Part shown: one piece after another, positions 55,321 through 64,000 of the stretch
Numbering within the stretch: position 1 is the stretch's first letter
Layout of the letters: each line of letters opens with the position of its first letter
Translations under genes and position numbers: made by a program
Notes under the pieces: model-generated
Databases searched by the model: none
The model's input: only the letters and a program-made list of their open reading frames with translations
What the model was told of the DNA's origin: nothing
Source of the DNA: Hofstenia miamia
Lineage: Eukaryota > Xenacoelomorpha > Acoela
Direction of reading: 5' to 3'
DNA length: 64,000 nt
Assembly (NCBI GenBank): GCA_004352715.1
Contig: SCFE01000001.1
Coordinates: 6,323,986 to 6,387,985 of the forward strand

Positions 55321-56990
55321 AATATTGTAATTTTCAGAGGTAGAGAGCAATCTGAATCCGTGGCACATAGGCAAACCTCATTGTGTTCTTTAATAATATC
55401 AATGAAAACTGTAGTGGAAAGGAGATTTTTTCACTCCAAGAATTAGAACAAAATGAAGGACGAAAGATCCAAAACGCATTGCTTGTAATGAACAACTGAA
55501 TACTTATAGTGGCCATTAACTAGTGAAGAACTATATATTTGAGAAATTCAGCATACAACACAATCTATAATCATAGTGCAAGCGAGAGATATCCAAATAA
55601 TTTCGATTCTTTTTTATAACTTTTTCCATATTTTGATTACTCCAAAAACTTTGCATCTCATGCAGTTGAAGGTAACCTAATTCAGTGGAATTACCACAAA
55701 CAAATCTAGTTTCCATCTCTGCTTGAATATTAATATTTTCTTTGCAAAATTCGTCAAACTTATAGCAAATATGTGCATACTGTATACAAAGACATGAAAA
55801 ACGAGGCCTATTTTTAAACATTATCACATTTGCGGGTCATAGGCTGGCAAATATTGTAGTATATTTGCATCAGATTTGTAAAATAACAATTTGTGTCGAT
55901 TTAATAATATTTGATGATAGTCATTGTACTTGTACAACTAATGATTTAATATCCCTTTGTATTTTGATTGGTCGCTTGCACGAGGAATCCATTTTGTTTG
56001 CGTAATTTAAAAATCAGACATCGCAGTATCATTTGTTAATTTGTTCTGCTATTACTCACTGTCTGATAAGTGAGTTTATTGTTTGCTACTATTTGTAAAT
56101 ACGCAGAAAGTGTGAATTCTGTTAATTCAAGTTTTGCTACTCTAGCTTCTAGTTACTTTTACTTTTGCTATTAAAGATTTCCCCAACCGTATATTTGATT
56201 AACCTTCTATTTTAGCATTTTTCGGATAATAGACTTTTTACAAATTGCTCCTTTATTATATTTAATTTTTTTATTTTTATTATGTATTTGATCAGTATGA
56301 TCAACACTTAGGGTATCACTTCAGGCGTAAGGTAAGATAAAATGAGGCTTTAAATGGTCAGACAGTTAAGCTCCTTTAGTCTGAGTGATAGTAGGATTAG
56401 GTATAAGGATGAGTACGGTTAGGAAGCGCGGTTTGCATGTAACTATAATTGTTGTATTTTCTCTAGTCTAAAATGCGCTGAGAATTAGGTGTTGGAAATG
56501 GTTCATCGCTTCAGCCGGAGGCCTCATTCTGTAAGAAGAAGTTCGGAATTAACTTCTCTGAATACTTGTTACCTATGGAATGAACATGCTCTTGTTTTCT
56601 CAACAGATAGAAGTACATAGTAACTAGTAGTTTCATCGGCTGTTTTAATATTTCTAAAGATTGAATGCTTGCTGAGTGTTGCACGTGCATCTACCACAAG
56701 TCAAGCATTTTACAATATGTATTTTTCGAAAGGATTATTATTATGCTCATGATCCTGTTTGCGCAGCGCATATACCTCCACAAGGGGAATCTCAATATAT
56801 ATTTCTGCATAATCTGCTTGCGACCTTTAAAAGACAGAATGATTTTATCGTGTGATCCATGTAAAAATACACTAATCTCATCATGTAAATACGATGAATT
56901 TATAAATGTTTTTGCGTTAGACAATGTTCCTCAACTGAATCTCTAGCAAGAGAATTTCTACTACTAGGACAATTATAATGATCTAGAAAC
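55321..56990. other. Intergenic, unassigned open frames
   Basis: Minus-strand frames at 55516-55334 and 55827-55531 follow on from the LINE tail and may be further decayed pieces, though I recognise no motif in them. 55834-56640 shows nothing. A plus-strand frame at 56665-56943 has an MLAECCTCIYHKSS start and a CIICLRPLK...CDPCKN segment that may belong to the LINE that follows. Confidence 0.4.
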
Positions 56991-57724
56991 GTACTACGCA
57001 AATTTCTCAACAAAACACATGATATTTTGGAAGTAGATATGTGTAGTAATTTAGCAACACGTGAAAACTGTCACTGTGACCTTAATATAATTAAGTATGA
57101 AACAGTTGATTATATCAATTTGCTTAGAGCAATGTTTCAAAAGTCCTTAAAATTCACACTGCATGTAAAGCAATTGATTCAGTCCTTAAAACGATTAAAT
57201 TATATATTTGAAGACCTTAAAAACAATGGATATACAACTAAAGAATGAGATATAATATTCGAATCCTTAGCATTATCTAAGATTAATTACTGTCTTTCTG
57301 TTTATGGAAGTGATTTCAATGCACTAAATTGATTAACAAAGTATTTAAACAGTGCTCATAACAAAGGATATTACTCTAATCAAATAAACATGAAACAACT
57401 TTTAAAGAATCAAGACATCAACACATATTTAAGAATATGTGTAAATCAACGTCACCCATTACATGAAGTTTTTAAAAATTTAAGAAAACCAAAACAGAAT
57501 CTTTAAAAAAATCAAAAGAATTTTTCACTTTCTCTTTTTTTCTTTTTATATTCTTCTTTTTTGTTCGTTTATTAGAAATTGTTATAATACTTAATTTACT
57601 TTATTTTTATTTGTACATTAATATTTCATACTTTGTAATTTTAATCAAAACTTGTATTAAGTTCTGTTAAACTATCGTCCTCTGTGTAAATGTAATTACA
57701 AATTTGAATTTGAAAGTGCCAAGC
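56991..57724 (+). mobile_element. LINE RT C-terminal remnant A
   Basis: The frame SLKFTLHVKQLIQSLKRLNY runs on through a stop to ALSKINYCLSVYGSDFNALN and then LLKNQDINTYLRICVNQRHP with LHEVFKNLRKPK. This is the C-terminal part of a LINE polymerase (S.I.YGL..YG......I...Q...L....H.LH). A T-rich 3' region follows, ending near a GTAATTACAAATTTGAATTTG tail at 57690-57715. Confidence 0.75.
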
Positions 57725-58215
57725 ATCAGAAAGTATTTGGAATTTATTTTCACCAAAACATGTTTTTTACTGAACATTGCAACAAATTGGTAGCTTCATC
57801 CAATAAACTATTATATATTATTAAAGACTCTAACTATACCGAAAAGGAAATCAATCAGATATTTTCTTCTGTAATACTAACCGGAATAAAGTATGGATTA
57901 TCAATGTATGGCTCTGATAAGACTTCATTGAATAAAATTCAAAGATTTTTGAACAAATGTTATTCACAAAGATACACTTATGTAAAATATGACATTCACG
58001 AGCTGTTAAGAAATGAAGATCTGTGATGGGTGAATCCACTATACCATCGTTTCATACCAAGTAATCAAATTAGGAATCTGAGAACTAACCGAAAATTCAA
58101 ATTACCTAAGATCAATTACTCCATATTTAAGAATTGTTTTATCAATAGACTACGATTATTATTATTATTTCATTTCTTCTCACAGCTTCATGCTGGTACT
58201 ATTTATTTTTAAAAT
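57725..58215 (+). mobile_element. LINE RT C-terminal remnant B
   Basis: It begins right after remnant A and repeats the same protein region in a diverged form: FTEHCNKLVASSNKLLYIIK, ILTGIKYGLSMYGSDKTSLN, HPLY-like NPLYHRFIPS, then LRTNRKFKLPKINYSIFKNC. The identity pattern shows a different copy of the same family rather than a duplication of A. One stop at 58024-58026 breaks it. Confidence 0.75.
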
Positions 58216-58365
58216 CCTTTGCACATAAAATCAATACAAATGAAGTGTTAAACGCTTATTAGGATTTCAAAAACAGTATTTTCTTCATTAATTAATCTTG
58301 GTTGTTGCAATTGATTGAGGTCTTTTGTAATTTAAATGTGATTTTTCTTGGTTGGCCAATTCCAN

Positions 58366-58401
<36 letters not shown>

Positions 58402-58740
58402 CATTTTTCTGTGAGAGAAAAAGAAAACAGCAAGTAGTTTGTGGATAAAACATTTTTGTTTAGTTATTTTGTTGTTAATATTATTTTAATTTGTGTTACA
58501 TCCCTGTATTTGGTAGATGTTATAATAAATTCATTATAAAAAGTATAAAAAGNTTATTATTATTTATTTTTAAAATCCTTTGCACATAAAATCAATACAA
58601 ATGAAGTGTTAAACGCTTATTAGGATTTCAAAAACAGTATTTTCTTCATTAATTAATCTTGGTTGTTGCAATTGATTGAGGTCTTTTGTAATTTAAATGT
58701 GATTTTTCTTGGTTGGCCAATTCCAAATATTTCTTTTCCC
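58186..58740. repeat. Duplication flanking two single-N joins and a (TA)n tract
   Basis: 58197-58364 recurs at 58560-58726. N at 58365 is followed by (TA)n and about 150 bp of sequence, then N at 58553 and the second copy. In the second copy the CCAATTCCA string continues directly into AAATATTTC without the TA tract, as if two alleles or read paths were placed in series. Confidence 0.85.
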
Positions 58741-60559
58741 TTTTACTTTCATGTAGTTAAATGTGATCTTTAATCATAAATGCTATCTTAAATATTTCCT
58801 ATTGTACAACTTTCCACCATTTATTTAACCAAGACTTTAACAGTATCTTTTCATTATCTAATTTCATGAATCAAATTCAAACAAAGATAAAATATCCCTA
58901 TTATTCTGCTAAGATTCGCAAAAGAACAAAGAATTTAAAAATTAATCAATGTTCATTTACAATGTGAACACACTCGTTTAGTTAGCAATGAATAAAATTA
59001 AAAGTTTAATGCGATTTAGCGCTTTTTGCTGATATCGTTTGTTTCTTCCATGATGTATTCCTTGGTATATATATATATANNNNNNNNNNNNNNNNNNNNN
59101 NNNNNNNNNNNNNNNNNNNNNNNNNNNNNNNNNNNNNNNNNNNNNNNNNNNNNNNNNNNNNNNNNNNNNNNNNNNNNNNNNNNNNNNNNNNNNNNNNNNN
59201 NNNNNNNNNNNNNNNNNNNNNNNNNNNNNNNNNNNNNNNNNNNNNNNNNNNNNNNNNNNNNNNNNNNNNNNNNNNNNNNNNNNNNNNNNNNNNNNNNNNN
59301 NNNNNNNNNNNNNNNNNNNNNNNNNNNNNNNNNNNNNNNNNNNNNNNNNNNNNNNNNNNNNNNNNNNNNNNNNNNNNNNNNNNNNNNNNNNNNNNNNNNN
59401 NNNNNNNNNNNNNNNNNNNNNNNNNNNNNNNNNNNNNNNNNNNNNNNNNNNNNNNNNNNNNNNNNNNNNNNNNNNNNNNNNNNNNNNNNNNNNNNNNNNN
59501 NNNNNNNNNNNNNNNNNNNNNNNNNNNNNNNNNNNNNNNNNNNNNNNNNNNNNNNNNNNNNNNNNNNNNNNNNNNNNNNNNNNNNNNNNNNNNNNNNNNN
59601 NNNNNNNNNNNNNNNNNNNNNNNNNNNNNNNNNNNNNNNNNNNNNNNNNNNNNNNNNNNNNNNNNNNNNNNNNNNNNNNNNNNNNNNNNNNNNNNNNNNN
59701 NNNNNNNNNNNNNNNNNNNNNNNNNNNNNNNNNNNNNNNNNNNNNNNNNNNNNNNNNNNNNNNNNNNNNNNNNNNNNNNNCTCTCTCTCTCTCTCTCTCT
59801 CTCTCTTAGGAATTTAATTATTGTATTATGAGATTGGGCATGGTTTTGCAAAAAAATTATGTAGAAGTTCAATTTCTTGAAAAAATGTAAGCCAAAATAT
59901 CAAAAATTTTCTGTTGGACGTTATATTCTTCACAAAACAGGAATTTCTTTAAATCCTCAGAGCTATGTGCGGTAGCAAAATTACCCAAGAAGTGAAGCAT
60001 TACAGACGGCTTTACTGCCTGTGTGTCACATTGTAAGAAATTTTTAATTGGATGAAATGGACAGTCACAATATGCATTTAAATAATTATCTCAGCACAAG
60101 CATAAATTTTGGTAGTTTCTATTTCCCTCATGAATAAATTGGCATGAAGAAATAATGATGCAAATAAAATTTCATTTCTACACATTTTTAGTTTCCGGAT
60201 GGTATATGAAATGTACTATATTGGGTTAATTGATATTTTCACACCAATGTCCCCATTTTCGTGGAAATGACTGTATGAATGAAGATAGGCTTGATACATA
60301 TTTTAGACTGTAAGGAGATTTCACACTTTGTAACATATCTTAAGGAGAAATCAGTTAAATTATGTACCTTAAGAAGCTTAGGTTTATAGAGCAAATTTTT
60401 CCTTCATAGTTTCCTAGATTTTGAAGGACTTCATTAAAATATTGCAATTTTTTTAATACTAGTAACATTCTTCCAATATAACTTGATAATTTTTAGTTTT
60501 GCCAGCTCTTATATTTAGAAGTTTGTTTATGAATTTTCATTTCTTTCTTTAGATTAGAT
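58741..60559. other. Intergenic with a 701-N gap between TA and CT repeats
   Basis: The gap (59080-59780) lies between a (TA)n run and a (CT)n run (59781-59806), so a compound microsatellite probably stalled assembly. No gene was recognised on either side. Confidence 0.7.
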
Positions 60560-61190
60560 AAGATAAGATTGTCTATATTTTGTTAATTCTTATAAAAATG
60601 AAACACTGATAAATTAGTAGAAAAGTATCATGAAATACAAAAACAATGATAAAAAATTTTCTAATGCTTTTAAAATCTTTTGGTAATCGATTCCAGTTGT
60701 AAATTGCATTGTTTATAAACGATTGACCCATAATTATTTTATTAAATTTAATGCATGAAAAGTTTCTTGATCTTTCATTTTGCTTGTGGTAACGTATTGG
60801 AAATGAAAGTTCGTGGTAGGGTGTTATTTTAATTATTTTAAAGAATTAAATGGTGGCATTGTAGATAATTAATTGCTTATGAAAAAGGGTAGATGCAGAG
60901 ATATAATCTTTAATATAAAAACATTTTTTGCATACATTTATTGCCCACTTCAATTGTTTTTCAAGTTTCCGTGCCATTTCGCGAATTTATGTAAATGAAT
61001 AAGATGTTCGCATAATTTAAGTTGCTCATAATAAAACAATGAAAAAACTGTATTATCGCAATCGGAGGTAATAGTTGAGAGAGACATTTCTTACACCTAT
61101 TACTATTTTTTAACAATAGTGTTAACATGCGATTTGAAATTAAGGTTTGAATCAATTGTAATTACTAAATATTTAAACCTTTCGACAGGT
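60560..61190 (-). mobile_element. LINE RT C-terminal remnant
   Basis: On the minus strand RFKYLVITIDSNLNFKSHVN (about 61180-61120) matches the KYLGV.ID..L.....H segment of LINE polymerases. Decayed sequence follows, then RYHKQNERSRNFSCIKFNK and INNAIYNWNRLPKDF near 60800-60680, the usual C-terminal R...R...F......WN.LP pattern. Many stops are present. Confidence 0.75.
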
Positions 61191-62465
61191 CATATGAAAA
61201 TATTTCTGAAATAAATAAAAAATTTAAAGGTATCCATTTAGTTCCTAAAAGGTTGCATTATGCAAAATTGCGTTTGATAGAAGACTGACACAGCTTGAAG
61301 AAAAATTTAGTTTGAATAACATTTTTGATAAAATGTTGCGATTAATCAAAATCCTTAGATAGGTCCACTAAGGTTTAGTTCTTACTAAAATCAACAATCA
61401 AACACAGACAACAGCAACAATTAAATATTTGAAATGAAACTACAATCACTAGGGCTAAAAGTGAATTACCCTATACATACACTTGCTCGACGTAGATGTG
61501 TTGTTTTATAAAGTGGATTCAAATAAGTGATTAACAAAGACATTTTTATGTCTTGAAATTGGAACTGGTTTGAACCCACATTGATTCTTAACGGATTTCT
61601 TATTAATTCTTCAATACAGACTTTTCAACAAGGCGAAATTTTTAAGCTCGGCTATGCTCGTTTAAATTTTGACAGTTCGGCTAGCCACATAAAATATTTC
61701 AGGGAGGTTCGTTTCAGCTCTATATCTATAATACGACAATTATGGACTCGATTTTGTGGTGATTCTATACACTCTTTTGCATTAGGAGTTACCATGGTTT
61801 GAATGTGCTCATAATATTAAATGGTTAATTAAGGAGTGTCATATGCTAAAATTGTGAATAAAACTCATTTTACCAATGTATGATGATCACATTTATTACT
61901 TATTTCGTTCTTAAAATATTAACACCACAACATGGTTTGTTTAAAGTTTATTCTTTTTTTAAATATCTAATTCAGCCCATTGAAATACCCGTGCCTAGCA
62001 CGGGCAGTTTTCCAGTTTTCTTAAAAATATTGCGCTCTCAAAAATTTTTTACATAGCTCTTCCTATTATTTAATAAACATTTCTAAATACAATTACAAAA
62101 AAGTCATGAAAAATTAAGAAAAATCTGCATAATTTAATTAACAAGCTTGTTTTGGGCTCGTTGTATATCTAATACTCTGCTCAAGCTCGGCTCGTTGACA
62201 AGTCTGCTTCCATATAACATTGAACTTTGGTGATTCTTATAAAAATCAATATATAAATTGCATACTGAATAAAAACAAGTTTAAATAGTATATCATCATA
62301 GGACGGAACATTTATCACCGCAACAGAAAATTTTACACAATGTAGTGTAATAGAATAAATGTCTAAGAATATTTTATTTTTGAACCTTTCTAGTAAAGAG
62401 TCTCTCTTATAAACGTGAAGGTATGTATATCTAAATCTGAAAATCACGGCCTGAGTTTTTTGTTG
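61191..62465. other. Intergenic, no gene recognised
   Basis: AT-rich DNA. A 73-codon plus-strand frame (61581-61799) lacks any known motif. A short hairpin CCGTGCCTAGCACGGGC sits at 61989-62005 in isolation. Confidence 0.5.
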
Positions 62466-62682
62466 CAAAAGAGACCAAAAAGATATAAATTGTTTTAGAA
62501 AGTTGTTTTTATCATTTTGAATCGCAAGTTTCAAATTTTGTGGAATTTAATCAAATATGCAATTTCGCTAAATNCAAAAGAGACCAAAAAGATATAAATT
62601 GTTTTAGAAAGTTGTTTTTATCATTTTGAATCGCAAGTTTCAAATGTTGTGGAATTTAATCAAATATGCAATTTCGCTAAAT
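62466..62682. repeat. 108-bp duplication joined by one N
   Basis: 62466-62573 recurs at 62575-62682 with one clear difference (AAATTTTGTGG versus AAATGTTGTGG). N at 62574 marks the join. Same pattern as the other gap-edge duplications. Confidence 0.9.
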
Positions 62683-62696
62683 TACAAAATTATAAT

Positions 62697-63102
62697 CAGG
62701 GCGTAAAAATCAATGAAAGTTGCGTAGTCGAAATTGCGTAAAAGCCATAATCATGAAATTTTCATATGATGTTTGAAATGAAGAGCCGATAAATTTGGCC
62801 GTTGCGGTGAAAAATATACATCAAATTCGCTATCGGCAATGATAGGATAAAATTTGGCCTCCAAGGCTCTCTGAGGTGACCACAAGTTAAGGAACGCTTT
62901 CATTCAGACATCATTAGCAAATTATTAAAATCACAATTTAGTCATTTTCTTAGAAAACCTTTCTGCTATTTCTGAGAATTATTGAAAATTGTATCATTTT
63001 TTCAAAAATACAATAAAATTGCGTAATTGCATAAAACGGACAAAAGCTAAAAAAATGCGTGAAGAATTACGTAATGGTAAACGCAATTTTACCCGGGCCC
63101 TG
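62697..63102. mobile_element. hAT-type MITE, 406 bp
   Basis: The left end CAGGGCGTAAAAATC and the right end (reverse complement CAGGGCCCGGGTAAAA) sit inside an 8-bp target duplication ATTATAAT/ATTATAAC (62689-62696, 63103-63110). CAGGG-starting ends with 8-bp duplications are standard for hAT elements. GCGTAA/GCGTAAT motifs recur inside in both orientations. No transposase frame. Confidence 0.8.
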
Positions 63103-63110
63103 ATTATAAC

Positions 63111-63413
63111 AAACTGTAAAGATTTTATCAAATATAATAGCTCAATTAATAATTAATAAATTATAGTAAAAATATTTTGCATTCTTATAAATAGTTTTGC
63201 ATTGATTTCATGCTTTACATATATTTAAGAATAGTGAAGAAAAGAACTTTTTTTAAATTGTACTTATAAAATTAACACTAAAACTAACATACACTATATT
63301 GCTCATTATAAAGAATTTCATTTGCCACTAAAGGGCAAAGTCCAATGCTTTATATGAAATGGCTTTGAATGACAGGATATTCCAAATGACGCTGAAAAGC
63401 CATTTTCACTGAA
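63111..63413 (-). other. 3' region of the TBL1-like gene
   Basis: AT-rich DNA downstream of the TBL1-like stop on the minus strand, probably 3' UTR. No clear minus-strand AATAAA within the first 300 bases. Confidence 0.4.
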
Positions 63414-63684
63414 CTACTTTCTCAAGTCTAAGACAAAGACACTACCATCTGAAGCACTGGCCCCAACTTTATCCCCACGGAAATTCCAGCAAACCTCGAA
63501 TATGCCACCTGTACCTCGATAGGTATTAACAAGAGAACCGTTTTGAGTAGACCAAATGTGGACACATTTATCAAACGACCCACTTGCCAAATACTTCCCG
63601 TCTGGAGAAAAAGCTACACTATAGACTGGTTCAACATGTTTGTTTAGGGTATGTACGCAACGTCCTGCATTGATATCCCACAAT
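63414..63684 (-). CDS. TBL1XR1: TBL1/TBL1XR1 (ebi)-like WD40 protein, last exon, partial
   Basis: Ninety C-terminal residues in one exon with a TTTTAG acceptor at 63685. The sequence has [16 protein letters not shown], then the full WD repeat [20 protein letters not shown] then CVHIW, and finally GIFEVCWN...[20 protein letters not shown] and a stop at 63414-63416. This is nearly identical to the end of vertebrate TBL1X/TBL1XR1, the WD40 exchange factor of the N-CoR/SMRT-HDAC3 corepressor complex (ebi in flies). The gene's earlier exons lie beyond base 64000. The C-terminus ends exactly at LDLRK as in the family, so it is complete at this end. Confidence 0.93.
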
Positions 63685-64000
63685 CTAAAATAAATTCATT
63701 TAGGAGGCATTTTGTACGATGCAAAGAGAAATCTACTTTTGAAAATGATGACTAAGCTTGCAATTTGGAATATTTTTAAACATTCTATGGCATTTTAGGT
63801 CAAAAAAACTGAAAATCCCACAATAATCAATTCCACAGGTCAAAACAATACATGAGATTGTTCGATGCTTGGTATATTTTGAGAAAGAGAGAAAACGAGC
63901 AAATTGAGTCAAAACTAAGTTATCAGGTTTCTGAAAGTACGCTAACATTGTTTTGAATTTAGACAATTTAAGTGGACATGAAAGCAAAAAGCGACGCTTT
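63685..64000 (-). other. Intron of the TBL1-like gene
   Basis: Sequence between the last exon and the window edge. No further exon was recognised; the next upstream exon must lie to the right of this window. Confidence 0.6.

Noticed and set aside
1-64000. CRISPR arrays, operons, bacterial promoters or tRNA genes
   Set aside because: The window is intron-bearing animal DNA; no regularly spaced repeat-spacer array and no convincing tRNA fold was seen. The regular repeats are TA/CT microsatellites.

Overview
The window is AT-rich metazoan DNA. The evidence is spliced genes with GT-AG introns and TTTTAG/ATTTAG acceptors, long (TA)n tracts, non-LTR and Penelope-like retroelements, mariner/hAT/piggyBac-type DNA elements, and three recognisable animal genes. 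I cannot name the species from sequence alone. It is an invertebrate-style genome with introns from 41 bp to over 8 kb. The assembly is a draft: every gap (732-1731, 3213-4212, 10456-10476, 14880, 39626-39814, 42776, 58365, 58553, 59080-59780, 62574) breaks up repeats, and most are flanked by near-identical sequence on both sides.

Layout. 1-3212: a broken Penelope-like element (reverse transcriptase plus GIY-YIG endonuclease) next to a head-to-head, internally deleted inverted copy. 4213-5240: a LINE remnant. 5.5-9.5 kb: no gene seen. 9521-10430: a non-autonomous DNA transposon with 25-27 bp inverted ends. 11024-51919 (+): a complete laminin gamma-subunit gene in 29 exons (about 1,633 residues). 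Its order is signal peptide, LN, LE1-4, split LE5 around a laminin IV (L4) domain, LE6-11, long coiled coil, C-terminal Cys. Its introns hold most of the other content: LINE remnants, a mariner with an intact-length transposase frame, a TTAA-flanked piggyBac-like element, hAT-type MITEs, a decayed hAT transposase and a locally scrambled duplication. On the opposite strand inside one intron lies a small bHLH gene of the Ptf1a/Fer1 family (35129-32410). 52.4-53.8 kb: two unrecognised open frames. 54.9-61.2 kb: several unrelated LINE tails. 62697-63102: a hAT MITE. 63414-63684 (-): the last coding exon of a TBL1/TBL1XR1 (ebi) WD40 gene that continues beyond the window.

The laminin gamma chain would assemble with alpha and beta chains through its coiled coil and act in the basement membrane. 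The Ptf1a-like gene is a developmental transcription factor and TBL1 a corepressor-complex subunit, so the three share a neighbourhood and no pathway. The points most worth following are: loss of the nidogen-binding heptapeptide in LE8 with retention of the C-terminal integrin-contact glutamate; a frame-preserving 75-nt candidate cassette exon in the EGF rod; the nested Ptf1a-like gene; a 32-bp palindrome with 8-bp target-site duplication that alone separates the two halves of the Penelope frame; and an inverted-template patch in a duplicated laminin exon.
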